From Streptomyces sp. NBC_00568 (GTDB lineage: Bacteria > Actinomycetota > Actinomycetes > Streptomycetales > Streptomycetaceae): a DNA stretch of 64,000 bases. Positions 29,536 to 38,718 of the stretch are shown here, one piece after another (positions within the stretch are counted from its first letter, which is position 1; every line of letters begins with the position of its first letter). The notes below the pieces were generated by a model. It had not been told where the DNA came from and did no database searches. It worked only from the letters and a program-made list of their open reading frames with translations. The position numbers and the translations under genes were made by a program. The DNA is taken from the NCBI RefSeq assembly GCF_026341855.1, contig NZ_JAPENW010000001.1, forward strand, positions 1 through 64,000, given 5' to 3'.

Positions 29536-30588
29536 ATGCCCAAGAACCTCGTCATCTGCCTCGACGGCACCGGCAACCAGGTGAAGGCGAAAGGGAACAC
29601 CAACGTCGTCCGGCTCTACGAGATGCTGGACCTCTCCGATCCCGCCCGCCAGATCGCCTACTACGACCCCGGCGTCGGCACCTTCTCCGCGGTCGGCGCG
29701 TGGACCCCCGTGGGCCGCCGCCTGTCGAAGCTCCTCGGCCTCGCCTTCGGTTCCGGAATGAAGACCAACCTGGCCGAGGCCTACACATATCTGATGGGTC
29801 ATTACCAGCCGGGCGACCACATCCATGTCTTCGGGTTCAGCCGGGGCGCGTACACGGCCCGCGCGCTCGTGGGCATGCTCAAGGCCGTCGGGCTGATGCG
29901 TCCCGGAATGGAGAACCTCGTCCCGTACGCGGTGTCGGTGTACGCCAGGAACAAGGACTGGACCCGGCAGGACTGGGACCAACTCCACCATTTCGCGGGC
30001 GCCTTCAGCAACGCGGTCGAGGGCCGCGTCGGCATCTCCGTCGCCTATCTGGGGCTCTGGGACTCCGTGAAGGCGGCCGGTGTGCTGCGCTGGAACCTGC
30101 GGTGGCCCTACACCCGTCAGGTCCCGAACGTCGCGCACATCCGCCACGCCGTGTCCGTCGACGAGAAGCGCAGGCCCTACCGCGAGTACCTCGTGGCACC
30201 GGGCGACGGCAGGCGCCCGGCACCCGGGCTGGTCGAGCAGGTGTGGTTCGCCGGGGTCCACTCCGACGTCGGCGGCACCTTCGACGACGATCCCCGGACG
30301 GCGACCGTCGCCCTCAAGTGGATCGTGGACGGCGCCCTCGACGCGGGTCTCCTGCTGAAGAAGGGGGCGTACGCCCGCGAGGTGACCCTGGTGCCCGATG
30401 ACGCCCTGGGCCGGATCCACCGGATGGGCCGGATCTGGGCCCTGCTCACCTACCGGCGCCGGAAGGTGCCCGCGGACGCACGGGTTCACGCCAGCGTCCG
30501 CGCACGCGACGCACGCTACCGGGACCGGATTCCGTCGACGGCTCTCTGGGCCGACACCGCCTGGCTGACGCCGAGGGATGCGCGATGA
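29536..30588 (+). CDS. DUF2235-family alpha/beta hydrolase
   Basis: Predicted cytosolic hydrolase, 350 aa. It begins KNLVICLDGTGNQ, the DUF2235 signature, and has the nucleophile elbow GFSRGAYTAR with Ser102. Later conserved stretches include VWFAGVHSDVGGTFDD with the family's Asp/His region. Relatives include Tle1 phospholipase effectors of type VI secretion, but this protein lacks export signals and no secretion genes are near. I choose ATG 29536 (GAGG upstream). Longer frames exist. It is divergent from the caspase operon across a 203-base AT-rich region, so shared regulation is likely; a functional link is unproven. Substrate may be lipid or ester. Confidence 0.88.
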   Translation: MPKNLVICLDGTGNQVKAKGNTNVVRLYEMLDLSDPARQIAYYDPGVGTFSAVGAWTPVGRRLSKLLGLAFGSGMKTNLAEAYTYLMGHYQPGDHIHVFGFSRGAYTARALVGMLKAVGLMRPGMENLVPYAVSVYARNKDWTRQDWDQLHHFAGAFSNAVEGRVGISVAYLGLWDSVKAAGVLRWNLRWPYTRQVPNVAHIRHAVSVDEKRRPYREYLVAPGDGRRPAPGLVEQVWFAGVHSDVGGTFDDDPRTATVALKWIVDGALDAGLLLKKGAYAREVTLVPDDALGRIHRMGRIWALLTYRRRKVPADARVHASVRARDARYRDRIPSTALWADTAWLTPRDAR

Positions 30589-30659
30589 CCCTTGCCGTGG
30601 GGCATCGTTGAGCTGGAGCATCACGCCCGCAGCGGACGCACGGAAAGTATGATCAAGCA

Positions 30660-31196
30660 ATGTCTGACTTGACCGAAACCACGCCCGGCTGGCTGTCCCG
30701 TGACGAACTGGAATCGGCCCGCGCCCGCCTGCCGATCCTGTACGTCGAAGCCGTACCGGTGCGCGTCGACGACAACGGCGAAGTCACCCACATCGGGCTG
30801 CTGCTCCGTATCGGTCCGGACGGGACGGTCAGCCGCACCCTCGTCTCCGGCCGGGTGCTGCACCACGAGCGGGTCCGCGACGCCCTGCTGCGCCACCTGG
30901 AGAAGGACCTCGGCCCGGTGGCACTCCCCCGGATCCCGGCCTCCCTTCAGCCCTTCACCGTCGCCGAGTACTTCCCGACGCTGGGTGTCACGCCGTTCCA
31001 CGACCCCCGCCAGCACGCCGTGTCCCTGGCCTACATCGTCCCCGTGACCGGCGACTGCCGCCCCCGGCAGGACGCCCTCGACCTCGTCTGGTTCAGCCCG
31101 GAGGAGGCCGCTTCACCGGTGGTCGCGGACGACATGCCCGGCGGCCAGGGCGTGCTGCTGAGGCAGGCGCTGGCGCATGTCGGGCGCCTTTCCTGA
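30660..31196 (+). CDS. NUDIX-like DUF4916-family protein
   Basis: A 178-aa cytosolic protein with a Nudix-hydrolase-like fold. It begins PGWLSRDELESARARLPILYVEAVPVRVDD, typical of DUF4916, followed by HIGLLLRIGPDG and a C-terminal LDLVWFSPEEAASP. The usual catalytic Nudix box (GX5EX7REUXEEXGU) is degenerate around GRVLHHERVRDALLRHLEKDLG, with fewer acidic ligands, so hydrolase activity is doubtful. It follows the DUF2235 gene by 71 bases on the same strand but has room for its own promoter. Right after the stop codon a 14-16 base segment (CGCCTTTCCTGACG) is tandemly duplicated. Confidence 0.82.
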   Translation: MSDLTETTPGWLSRDELESARARLPILYVEAVPVRVDDNGEVTHIGLLLRIGPDGTVSRTLVSGRVLHHERVRDALLRHLEKDLGPVALPRIPASLQPFTVAEYFPTLGVTPFHDPRQHAVSLAYIVPVTGDCRPRQDALDLVWFSPEEAASPVVADDMPGGQGVLLRQALAHVGRLS

Positions 31197-31384
31197 CGCG
31201 CCTTTCCTGACGCGAGACCCCGCCGGACGCCCCGGGAACCGGGGAGGGCCGACGTCCCGCCCGTCGCGGCCGCCGGGTCACATCCCGCCCGGCGCCGCCC
31301 GGCGGAACGAGCCGGTCCGCCCGAGAAACCGGAGGACGGGGACGACGGGCCGCGGAGGAAACCGACGGGCCGTCACGTCCTGTC

Positions 31385-31465
31385 CTACCGGCCGCTCCAC
31401 ACCGGGCTGCGCTTCTCCGCGAACGCCGCGGCGCCCTCACGCGCGTCCTCGAAGGCCGGATGCCG
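31385..31465 (-). pseudogene. C-terminal remnant of an enoyl-CoA hydratase/isomerase
   Basis: Minus-strand frame ending at TAG (31385-31387) reads VRHPAFEDAREGAAAFAEKR then SPVWSGR, the characteristic C-terminal tail of crotonase-family proteins. Upstream sequence in this frame (toward 31500) has no crotonase similarity and no suitable start, so only the tail survives. It sits directly downstream of the GntR gene in a cluster of acyl-CoA genes, suggesting the intact cluster once had a hydratase at its end. The rest of the 31197-31507 gap holds nothing recognisable. Confidence 0.65.
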
Positions 31466-31507
31466 AACCCTCCGACCGGCAGCGCCGGACCGAGCAGGGG
31501 CGCCCGG

Positions 31508-32170
31508 TCACTTCCCGGGCGGCTGATCGGCCTGGTGCCTGCTGAGGGACGCCCGCGCGGAGAGCACGTGCGCCGTCATGACCGACTGCGCCCACATCCC
31601 GTCGCGGGCGGTGAGGGCGTCGACCAGTTCCCGGTGCTGACGCAGGCTGCGCCGCATCTCCTCCGGGGAGTAGTGGTGGAACGTGTGCCGTACGAGGGAG
31701 ATCTCGATGACCCCGGAAAGGATTCCGGGGAGCAGCGCGTTGCCGGCCGCCCGGTGCAGCGCGCGGTGGAATTCCAGGTTGAGTTCGGTGATCCTGTCGT
31801 CGGCGTCGTCACCGCCGGCGCTCGCCACCTCGTCCATGGCGTCGCACAGCGCGCGCAACTCCTCGCGCTCGGCCTCCGACCCGTCGCGCTCGGCCGCACG
31901 ACGCGCCGCGTAGCCCTCCAGCAGCGCCCGCAGGCTGAAGATGTCGTCGAGGTCGGCGGCGTCGAATCCGGTCACCTGCGCACCGCGGTTGGGGTGCAGG
32001 GTGACCAGCCCGTCCGCCTGGAGCCGGCGCAGCGCGTCGCGAACGGGAGTGCGGCTCACCTCGTAGGTGGTCGCGATGTTCTCCTCGCGCAGCCACGCGC
32101 CCGACGCGTGCGCTCCGGTCAGGATGCGCCTGCGCAGGTCCTCGTAGACCCTCACCGACGGCTTCGTCAT
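31508..32170 (-). CDS. GntR-family regulator with FCD ligand-binding domain
   Basis: Transcriptional regulator of 220 aa. The winged helix covers residues 8-70 (LREENIATTYEVSRTPVRDAL, GAQVTGF). The C-terminal all-helical FCD domain contains the metal/carboxylate-binding pattern ELNLEFHRALHRAAGN and the later RQHRELVDAL. FCD regulators typically sense organic acids or acyl-CoA intermediates. The start ATG 32168-32170 follows an AGCAGAAACG stretch. It sits 70 bases downstream of the HMG-CoA lyase gene on the same strand, and probably controls that gene and the CoA transferase. Two TTGTNNACAA-like sites upstream of the CoA transferase are candidate operators. Confidence 0.9.
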   Translation of the reverse strand: MTKPSVRVYEDLRRRILTGAHASGAWLREENIATTYEVSRTPVRDALRRLQADGLVTLHPNRGAQVTGFDAADLDDIFSLRALLEGYAARRAAERDGSEAEREELRALCDAMDEVASAGGDDADDRITELNLEFHRALHRAAGNALLPGILSGVIEISLVRHTFHHYSPEEMRRSLRQHRELVDALTARDGMWAQSVMTAHVLSARASLSRHQADQPPGK

Positions 32171-32240
32171 CGTTTCTGCTCCCGGTACGGCGCCACGACC
32201 TGCGCGCGGCTGGACACCGCCGCGCGACCGTTCCGTGGGG

Positions 32241-33134
32241 TCATCGCGCGGGCGCGGGGAACCGTCCGGCGCGCAGCAGCTGTCCCGGCAGCGGCCTGCC
32301 GAGAACCTCCGTGATCCACGCTGCGGTGGACAGCAGCGCGTCGAGATCGATGCCGGTGTCCACGCCCTGCCCTTCGAGCAGGTAGACGAGGTCCTCGGTG
32401 GCGATGTTACCGGTCGCCTTCGGAGCGAAGGGGCAGCCGCCGATGCCGGCGACGGAGCTGTCCAGGACCGACACGCCGGCTTCCACCCCCGCGTAGGCGT
32501 TGGCATAGCCGGTGTTGCGCGTGTTGTGCAGATGGAGGCCGAGCGGGATGCCGAGCCCTGCCGCGCCGGTGAGGAGCCGGGTCACCTGGCGGGGCACCCC
32601 GACGCCGATGGTGTCGGCGAAGACGAGTTCGTCGGCGCCGGTGGCCGCGACCCGCTCGGCGATGGCCAGCACCCGGCCGGGGTCGACCGCCCCCTCGAAC
32701 GGGCAGCCGAACGACGCGGCCAGGGTGACCGCGGCCCGGCGGCCGTCCGCGTGCGCCGCCGCGACGATGTCGGCGGCCTCCGCGATCGACTGCTCGACGC
32801 TGCGGCCCTGGTTGCGCTCGTTGAAGGTCTCGGTGACGCAGAAGGCCATCCGGGCCTCCACGCACCGGGTCTCCGCCAGCCGGGTGTAGCCGCGGCCGTT
32901 GAGCACGAGCGCCGCGAGGCCGACGCCCTCCGCGGGCCTCACCGCGGCGCAGACCTCTTCCGCGCCGGCCATCTGCGGCACACGGGCGGGGTTGACGAAG
33001 CTGGCGATCTCGATGCTGTCGACGCCGGTGGCGGACAGCCGGTCGACGAAGTCCGCGCGCTGCCGCGGACTCAGGTGTTCGGGTTCGTTCTGCAGGCCGT
33101 CGCGCGGTCCCACTTCACAGATTCTGACGTTCAC
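32241..33134 (-). CDS. Hydroxymethylglutaryl-CoA lyase family protein
   Basis: TIM-barrel lyase of the HMGL-like family that cleaves 3-hydroxy-3-methylglutaryl-CoA or a related 3-hydroxyacyl-CoA to acetyl-CoA plus a ketone. The metal-site opening GPRDGLQNE is at residue 9, the AFCVTETFNERN strand follows, and the signature loop GGCPFAPKATGNIATED with the catalytic Cys lies near residue 235. Length (297 aa) is normal. GTG at 33132-33134 is preceded by AGGAG seven bases upstream. It lies 41 bases after the CoA transferase gene, so the pair probably activates and then cleaves a branched acid such as one from leucine, citramalate or terpenoid breakdown; which one cannot be decided here. Confidence 0.9.
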   Translation of the reverse strand: MNVRICEVGPRDGLQNEPEHLSPRQRADFVDRLSATGVDSIEIASFVNPARVPQMAGAEEVCAAVRPAEGVGLAALVLNGRGYTRLAETRCVEARMAFCVTETFNERNQGRSVEQSIAEAADIVAAAHADGRRAAVTLAASFGCPFEGAVDPGRVLAIAERVAATGADELVFADTIGVGVPRQVTRLLTGAAGLGIPLGLHLHNTRNTGYANAYAGVEAGVSVLDSSVAGIGGCPFAPKATGNIATEDLVYLLEGQGVDTGIDLDALLSTAAWITEVLGRPLPGQLLRAGRFPAPAR

Positions 33135-33175
33135 GGGGTGTCTCCTCTCGTTGCCCGGTGTCCGCGGCCGGACCG

Positions 33176-34411
33176 CTAGATGACGCCCTGCTCGTGCAGG
33201 AGGGCGCGGGCAGCGGTGTCGAGGCCGAGGATTCCGCCGTACACCTCGTCGTTGTGCTGTCCCAGTTCCGGGCCGAGCGTGTGCACCGCGCCGGGGGTTC
33301 CGGACAGCCTGGGGGCGACGTTCTGCATCGGGAACGAGCCCAGCCTGTCGTGCATCAGCCGGACGATCGTCTGCCTGGCCTCGAAGTGCGGGTCCGCGAA
33401 CATGTCCTGCGCGGTGTACGTCAGCCCGGCCGGCACCCCGCTGTCGTGCAGGAGCTCCAGCAGCGCCTCGGCATCCTGGCCCTCGGTCCACTCGGAGACC
33501 AGCTTGTCGAGCTCGGCCTGGTGCTCCCCGCGGGCGGCGTGGGTCCCGAACCGCTCGTCGGTCTGCCACTCCGGCCTGCCCATCAGCTCGGCGAGCCGGT
33601 TGAACACCGTGTCCCGGTTGGCGGCGATCAGGACGGACGAGCCGTCGCGGGTGGGATACACGTTGCTGGGCGAGACGCCCGGCAGGACCGACCCGGTGCG
33701 CTCGCGCCGCGACCCGCTCAGCTCCCACTCCGGCAGGATCGACTCCATCATCGCCAGTACGGCTTCGTAGATCGCGGAGTCGACGACCTGACCGCGGCCG
33801 GTGTGCTCACGGGAGAACAGGGCCATCACGGTGCCGAGCGCGGCGAACGTGCCGGCCAGCGAGTCGCCGATCGAGATGCCGGTGCGGCTGGGTGCGCGGT
33901 CGGGTTCCCCGGTGATGTGGCGCAGGCCGCCCATCGCCTCACCGATGGAGCCGAACCCGGCGCGACGGGAGTACGGCCCGTCCTGGCCGTAGCCCGTGAC
34001 CCGGGTGACCACGAGCCGGGGGTTCAGCCCGGCGAGCTCGGCGGGTCCGAGCCCCCATCGCTCCAGGGTGCCGGGCCGGAAGTTCTCGATGAACACGTCG
34101 GCCGTCGCGAGCAGGTCCCGGAGCAGTCGCTGCCCCTCGGGCCTGCGCAGGTCGCACGTGATGGACTTCTTGTTGCGGGCGATGATCGGCCAGGTCAGGG
34201 AGAGGCCCTGCGGGAGGTTGCTCCCCCACTGCCGCATCGGGTCGCCGTTGCCGGGGTCCTCCGCCTTGATCACTTCGGCCCCGAAGTCGCCGAGCAGCTG
34301 TCCGCAGAACGGCCCCGCGATCAGCGAACCCGTCTCGACGACCCGCACCCCCGCCAAGGGTCCCTGGGCAGCCGCCGCCGTAGAGCAGTCACTCGGCCGA
34401 TCGTCAGCCAT
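33176..34411 (-). CDS. CaiB/BaiF family (class III) CoA transferase
   Basis: Transfers CoA between carboxylic acids by a ping-pong mechanism through an aspartyl-CoA anhydride. The 411-aa protein has the N-terminal LAGVRVVETGSLIAGPFCGQLLGDFGAEVIK block, VTRVTGYGQDGPYS, and the family insert region near GRGQVVDSAIYEAVLAMM. The start ATG 34409-34411 follows GAGAGGTGG. A longer frame to 34558 lacks family similarity. It is the first gene of the minus-strand set CoA transferase, HMG-CoA lyase, GntR, and its upstream region carries candidate GntR operators. Confidence 0.92.
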   Translation of the reverse strand: MADDRPSDCSTAAAAQGPLAGVRVVETGSLIAGPFCGQLLGDFGAEVIKAEDPGNGDPMRQWGSNLPQGLSLTWPIIARNKKSITCDLRRPEGQRLLRDLLATADVFIENFRPGTLERWGLGPAELAGLNPRLVVTRVTGYGQDGPYSRRAGFGSIGEAMGGLRHITGEPDRAPSRTGISIGDSLAGTFAALGTVMALFSREHTGRGQVVDSAIYEAVLAMMESILPEWELSGSRRERTGSVLPGVSPSNVYPTRDGSSVLIAANRDTVFNRLAELMGRPEWQTDERFGTHAARGEHQAELDKLVSEWTEGQDAEALLELLHDSGVPAGLTYTAQDMFADPHFEARQTIVRLMHDRLGSFPMQNVAPRLSGTPGAVHTLGPELGQHNDEVYGGILGLDTAARALLHEQGVI

Positions 34412-34844
34412 GGGATGTCCACCTCTCGCCCGCATCGTGCACCTCGGCACCCTGTCGCCGACTTGTACACAACTTTGGTTTGCCGTCGAGGCCTCAGCGC
34501 CCTCTGCGCTGGCACCATAGCCGCTCCCTGACCGAATGGCACGGCTGATTGTGTCCAATTTTTGATGCGATCAGCCTGCCGGGCGCCGGCGGGCCTGTAC
34601 CCGTGGCCGCGGGTCGAGGTCGAAGTGGGGGTCGGGGTGGGGTCGGGGTGGGCGCCATCGGCAACCGGGCGGGCGGGATACGCGCGACGGCACCACGGCA
34701 CCCGACGGCGAGGAGGCCGACGGCGCCGGACGAGAGGGAGGCCGGAGGAAGGGGGCGCACCGGCGGCGCCGAGGTGACACACCATCAGGATCCTGCCGAC
34801 GCGCCCCGGGACATCGGGCGGTGATCAGTCGGCGGAACAGCGAA
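34412..34844. other. Gene-free promoter region of the CoA transferase operon
   Basis: About 430 bases with no supported gene. The half near the CoA transferase contains operator-like sites; the half near the tRNA is G-rich on the plus strand (runs such as GGGGTCGGGGTGGGGTCGGG near 34627-34650) and codes for nothing recognisable. Confidence 0.5.
34463..34559. promoter_or_regulatory. Pair of TTGTNNACAA-like candidate GntR operators
   Basis: TTGTACACAA at 34463-34472 is a perfect TTGT-N2-ACAA dyad. TTGTGTCCAA at 34550-34559 is a one-mismatch copy. They lie 52-148 bases upstream of the CoA transferase start. Dyads of this form are typical of FCD-type GntR regulators, and such a gene closes the same operon. 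No experiment supports the assignment. Confidence 0.4.
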
Positions 34845-34875
34845 AAGGCCGTTCCCGCGGAAGCGGAAACGGCCT
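34845..34875 (-). terminator. Rho-independent-like terminator after tRNA-Pro copy 2
   Basis: Arms AGGCCGTTTCCGC and GCGGGAACGGCCT pair over 12-13 positions with a short loop, followed on the minus strand by TTTT. It begins 20 bases beyond the tRNA 3' end. Confidence 0.75.
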
Positions 34876-34895
34876 ACGACCTGCGTTCGTGCAAG

Positions 34896-34969
<74 letters not shown>

Positions 34970-35068
34970 GTGCGTTCACCCGCGGAAACCCGCGTGATCG
35001 TGCGAACAGAACTTTACCCCACGCCGGGGGCTGCTCCGCAGGGGGACGGGGCGCGGGACAATCGGCGT

Positions 35069-35593
35069 ATGACCGGGACATCTGAGACGCGGCAGTACGG
35101 CGGACGTGATCGGGACACCGAGGGGCGGGCGCGGAACGCCCGGCCCCGCGACGGACTGGGGCGCCCCCTGCCGTACGGCGCGGACGGCGTGGAACGGCAG
35201 CCGGAGGGGGTCGTGCGCGGTCCGGAGGCGACGGTCACCGAGGCGCAGGCGCTGCTGGACGCGGGCAGGCCGTTCCACGCGCACGAGGTCTTCGAGGACG
35301 CCTGGAAGTCCGGTCCGCCGGACGAGCGCGGGCTCTGGCGGGGGCTGGCCCAGCTCGCCGTGGGACTCACCCACGCGGCCCGGGGAAACACGACCGGCGG
35401 CGCACGGCTGCTGCGACGCGGCGCCGGGGCGGTCGAGGAGTGGACGGCGGGCACCGGCCGGCCGGTGCCCCACGACCTGGCCCTCGCGGAACTCATCGGC
35501 TGGGCAAGGGAGTTGGCGGACGTAGTGGAGCGCGACGGCGGGCCGGTCGACGCGGCGGCGTCGTCACCACGGCTGCGCGGCCGGGCCGCCTGA
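35069..35593 (+). CDS. DUF309-family protein
   Basis: A 174-aa cytosolic protein of unknown function. The N-terminal 60 residues are Arg/Gly-rich and likely disordered. The conserved DUF309 helical core follows: AQALLDAGRPFHAHEVFEDAWK, GLWRGLAQLAVGLTHAARGN, then GARLLRRGAGAVEEW. The HAHEVFEDAW motif (His and Glu in one helix) is the family hallmark and may bind metal. The start is ATG 35069, about 100 bases from the divergent tRNA. It reads toward cobF with 147 bases between and no evidence for a shared role. Confidence 0.87.
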   Translation: MTGTSETRQYGGRDRDTEGRARNARPRDGLGRPLPYGADGVERQPEGVVRGPEATVTEAQALLDAGRPFHAHEVFEDAWKSGPPDERGLWRGLAQLAVGLTHAARGNTTGGARLLRRGAGAVEEWTAGTGRPVPHDLALAELIGWARELADVVERDGGPVDAAASSPRLRGRAA

Positions 35594-35740
35594 CACGTGC
35601 GAGCCCCGCCCGACCCGGTACGGGCCGGGCGGCCGGCCATGCGGTCCGTCGGCCCCCCGAACAGGCACACGCCGGGTGCCGGACCGCGCTCCGCCGGGTG
35701 CGGTGCGTCCACGGTCAGTGGCGTGCGGCAGACTCTGGGT

Positions 35741-36511
35741 GTGCGAAAGATTCATGTCATCGGCATCGGTGCGGGCGACCCCGATCAGCTCACGCTGCAG
35801 GCGGTCAAGGCGCTGAGGAGCACGGACGTGTTCTTCATCCTGGAAAAGGGCGAGGTGAAGTCGGACCTCGTCCAGCTGCGCCGCGACATCCTCGACGCGC
35901 ACCTGCCCGAGGGGGCGTACCGCCTGGTCGAGGCCCGCGACCCGGACCGGGACCGGACGGCGGGGGGCCAGGCCTACTCGCCGGCCGTCGGGGACTGGCG
36001 CAGCGCCCGGGCCGCCATCTACGAGCGGCTGATCGCCGAGGAACTGGGCGAGGACGAGAGCGGCGCGTTCCTTGTCTGGGGCGATCCCGCCCTGTACGAC
36101 AGCACACTGGGCATCCTGGAGGAGATCCTGGACCGGGGCACGGTGGCGTTCTCGTACGACGTGGTGCCCGGCATCAGCAGCGTCTCGGCGCTCGTCGCCC
36201 GGCACCGCACGGGACTGAACCGGGTCGCCCGGCCCGTGCAGATCACCACGGGGCGGCGCCTCGCGGAGGGCTTCCCGGAGGGGGTGGACGACGTGGTCGT
36301 GATGCTCGACGCCCACCAGACGTTCCGGCAGTACGTGGACGAGGACATCGACATCTACTGGGGTGCCTACATCGGCACGCCCGACGAGATCCTCGCCTCC
36401 GGTCCGCTGGCCGAGACGGCCCCCCGTATCGAGCGGCTGCGCGCAGAGGCCCGGGAACGCAAGGGCTGGATCATGGACACCTACCTGCTGCGCAGGAACC
36501 CACGGGCGTAG
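35741..36511 (+). CDS. cobF: Precorrin-6A synthase (deacetylating), CobF
   Basis: SAM-dependent C-1 methyltransferase of aerobic cobalamin synthesis, which methylates precorrin-5 and releases the extruded acetyl as acetate. The tetrapyrrole-methylase fold is clear: IHVIGIGAGDPDQLTLQAVKAL at the N terminus and the second motif WGDPALYDSTLGILE near residue 115, then GISSVSALVARHR. The long HAHLPEGAYRLVEARDPDRDR insertion region and 256-aa length match CobF rather than CobI/J/M. The start is GTG 35741. cobK is 2.2 kb away on the other strand, but no other cob genes are in the window and no B12 riboswitch was recognised upstream. Confidence 0.93.
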   Translation: MRKIHVIGIGAGDPDQLTLQAVKALRSTDVFFILEKGEVKSDLVQLRRDILDAHLPEGAYRLVEARDPDRDRTAGGQAYSPAVGDWRSARAAIYERLIAEELGEDESGAFLVWGDPALYDSTLGILEEILDRGTVAFSYDVVPGISSVSALVARHRTGLNRVARPVQITTGRRLAEGFPEGVDDVVVMLDAHQTFRQYVDEDIDIYWGAYIGTPDEILASGPLAETAPRIERLRAEARERKGWIMDTYLLRRNPRA

Positions 36512-36597
36512 TCCGCCGGGTGTGAGGCCGCGGACCCGGGTCCTCCGCCGGACCCGGCGGAGGCCTCCCCGCCGGTACACCGGGCGGGTCGCCCCGC

Positions 36598-38718
36598 ATG
36601 CACGGGGAGCGCACCGGTGTGAGGGTGGCGATTGTGACGATCACGGAGGATTCCGCGCCGCCCGCGGCGGGGGCGCCCGGGCCACCGGTGCTGGACAGCC
36701 GACGCCGCAACATCGTCTTCGCGACGATCGTGCTGGGCATGCTTCTCGCCGCGCTCGACCAGACGATCGTGGGCACCGCGCTGCCGACTATCGTGTCCGA
36801 TCTGGGCGGCGCGGCCCACATGTCGTGGGTGGTGACCGCGTACCTGCTGGCCGAGACCGTGGCGACGGTGCTGGTCGGCAAGTTCGGCGACCTGTTCGGC
36901 CGCAAGGTGGTCTTCCAGGTGTCGGCGATCATCTTCATCACGGGTTCGTTCCTGTGCGGGCTGGCCACGAACATGTCGCTGCTGATCGCCTGGCGGGCGT
37001 TGCAGGGCATCGGCGCGGGCGGTCTGATGGTGACCTCCATGGCGCTGATCGCGGACGTCATTCCGCTGCGCGAGCGGGGCAAGTACCAGGGCGCGATCGG
37101 CGCCGTGTTCGGTGTGGCCACGGTCATCGGGCCGCTGCTCGGCGGACTGTTCACGGACCATCTGTCGTGGCGGTGGGCGTTCTACGTCAACGTGCCCCTC
37201 GCGATCGTGGTGGTGATCGCGGCGGCCCGCACCATCCCGGTGGTGAAGTCGGTGACCCGGCCGGTCATCGACTATCTGGGCATCGCGCTGATCGCGGTCG
37301 GCGCCAGCGCCCTGATCCTGGCGACGAGTTGGGGCGGCAACGAGTACGCCTGGACATCACCGACCATCATCGGCCTCTTCGTCGGCGGTGTGGTCGCGCT
37401 CGGCCTGTTCTGCCTGGTGGAGACGCGTGCGGCCGAACCCATGCTGCCGATGCGGCTGTTCTCCAACCCGGTCTTCACGGTCTGCTCGATCCTCAGCTTC
37501 ATCGTGGGGTTCGCGATGCTCGGCGCGATGACGTTTCTGCCGACGTATCTGCAGTACGTGGACGGGGATTCGGCCACGATCTCCGGTGTGCGCACCCTGC
37601 CCCTGGTCCTGGGGCTGCTCATCGCGTCGATCTTCAGCGGCAACGTGGTCAGCAAGACCGGGCAGTACCGGATCTTCCCCATCGTCGGCTCCCTGGTGAT
37701 GGCGGTCGGGCTCTATCTGATGTCGCGCATGGGACCGGACACCGGGGCCTGGCTGGAGTCCCTGTACATGTTCGTGCTCGGCACCGGGATCGGGCTGTGC
37801 ATGCAGGTGCTGACGATCGCCGTGCAGAACACCGTCGAGTACACCGACCTCGGCACCGCGACGTCCGGTGTCACCTTCTTCCGTACGCTGGGCAGTTCCT
37901 TCGGTACGGCGGTCTTCGGCACGATCTACACCAACGCGCTGAAGCCGAACCTGGCCGAGGGGGTCAGATCCGCCGCGGAGACCGGAGCGGCCGGACCGGC
38001 CGTCATCGCCAGGGCGGCGCAGAGTCCGGAAGGCCTGCACCGACTGCCGCCGGAGGCGGCCCAGCCCATCGTCGACGCGTACGCCGACACCATCCACACG
38101 GTGTTCCTGTGGACGGTTCCGGTCGCGGTCCTCGGCTTCGTCGTGGCGCTCTTCCTCAAGCAGGTGGAGCTGCGCGACAGCGCGCGGATGGGGTCGACGG
38201 ACATGGGCGAGGGCTTCGCGTCGCCGTCCACCGCGGACTCCCAGCGGCTGCTGGAGTTCTCGGTCGCGAAAATCATCGGCACCACGGAGATGGACACCGC
38301 GCGCCGGATCGTCGCCGAGTCCGACACCCGGCTGGATGTGGCGGGCTCCTGGGCCGTGATGCAGGTGGAGCTGTTCACCCGGATGGTCGGCCACGCCAAT
38401 CTCGCGCTGATCGCCGCCCGGCGCCATCTGCCGCCCGAGGTGCTGGTCCCGGTGTTCAACCGCATGGTCGAGGAGGGCTATCTGACCCGGCACGGCTCGT
38501 TGTTCTCGCACACCGCGGCGGGTGAGCGCGAGGCACGGGTGATCAGCGAGGCGTGGGGCCGCTGGCTCGCCGAACGGGTGGAGCAGGATGTCGGCCGCCC
38601 GTCCGGCGCGGAACTGCGCGCCGCCGTCGACACCATCGCCAAGCGTCTGCTGGTCGAGGACCTGACCCAGGGCCTGCCCGGCCGGACCCCGGAACTGGCC
38701 TCGGCCACGAAGAGTTGA
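36598..38718 (+). CDS. 14-helix MFS drug exporter (DHA2) with C-terminal winged-helix-like domain
   Basis: Proton-driven efflux pump of the EmrB/QacA type. The first 520 residues contain about 14 membrane helices. Motif A reads [13 protein letters not shown], and the [19 protein letters not shown] segment is the DHA2 motif D1 region. After the last helix a soluble tail of about 170 residues ([15 protein letters not shown] onward) contains a helical bundle and a winged-helix-like part ([23 protein letters not shown]). This tail is seen in some actinobacterial members and could sense substrate or partner proteins. Start codon choice is uncertain between ATG 36598 and GTG at 36619 or 36634, the latter two having GGGGAG or GAGG upstream. 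The substrate is unknown. Confidence 0.9.
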   Translation: MHGERTGVRVAIVTITEDSAPPAAGAPGPPVLDSRRRNIVFATIVLGMLLAALDQTIVGTALPTIVSDLGGAAHMSWVVTAYLLAETVATVLVGKFGDLFGRKVVFQVSAIIFITGSFLCGLATNMSLLIAWRALQGIGAGGLMVTSMALIADVIPLRERGKYQGAIGAVFGVATVIGPLLGGLFTDHLSWRWAFYVNVPLAIVVVIAAARTIPVVKSVTRPVIDYLGIALIAVGASALILATSWGGNEYAWTSPTIIGLFVGGVVALGLFCLVETRAAEPMLPMRLFSNPVFTVCSILSFIVGFAMLGAMTFLPTYLQYVDGDSATISGVRTLPLVLGLLIASIFSGNVVSKTGQYRIFPIVGSLVMAVGLYLMSRMGPDTGAWLESLYMFVLGTGIGLCMQVLTIAVQNTVEYTDLGTATSGVTFFRTLGSSFGTAVFGTIYTNALKPNLAEGVRSAAETGAAGPAVIARAAQSPEGLHRLPPEAAQPIVDAYADTIHTVFLWTVPVAVLGFVVALFLKQVELRDSARMGSTDMGEGFASPSTADSQRLLEFSVAKIIGTTEMDTARRIVAESDTRLDVAGSWAVMQVELFTRMVGHANLALIAARRHLPPEVLVPVFNRMVEEGYLTRHGSLFSHTAAGEREARVISEAWGRWLAERVEQDVGRPSGAELRAAVDTIAKRLLVEDLTQGLPGRTPELASATKS

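Noticed and set aside
29536..30588. DUF2235 protein as a type VI secretion effector (Tle1)
   Set aside because: No secretion apparatus, VgrG, PAAR or immunity gene is nearby, and Gram-positive actinobacteria lack T6SS.
35594..35740. Cobalamin riboswitch before cobF
   Set aside because: No B12-box-like conserved sequence was recognised in the short leader, nor upstream of cobK.
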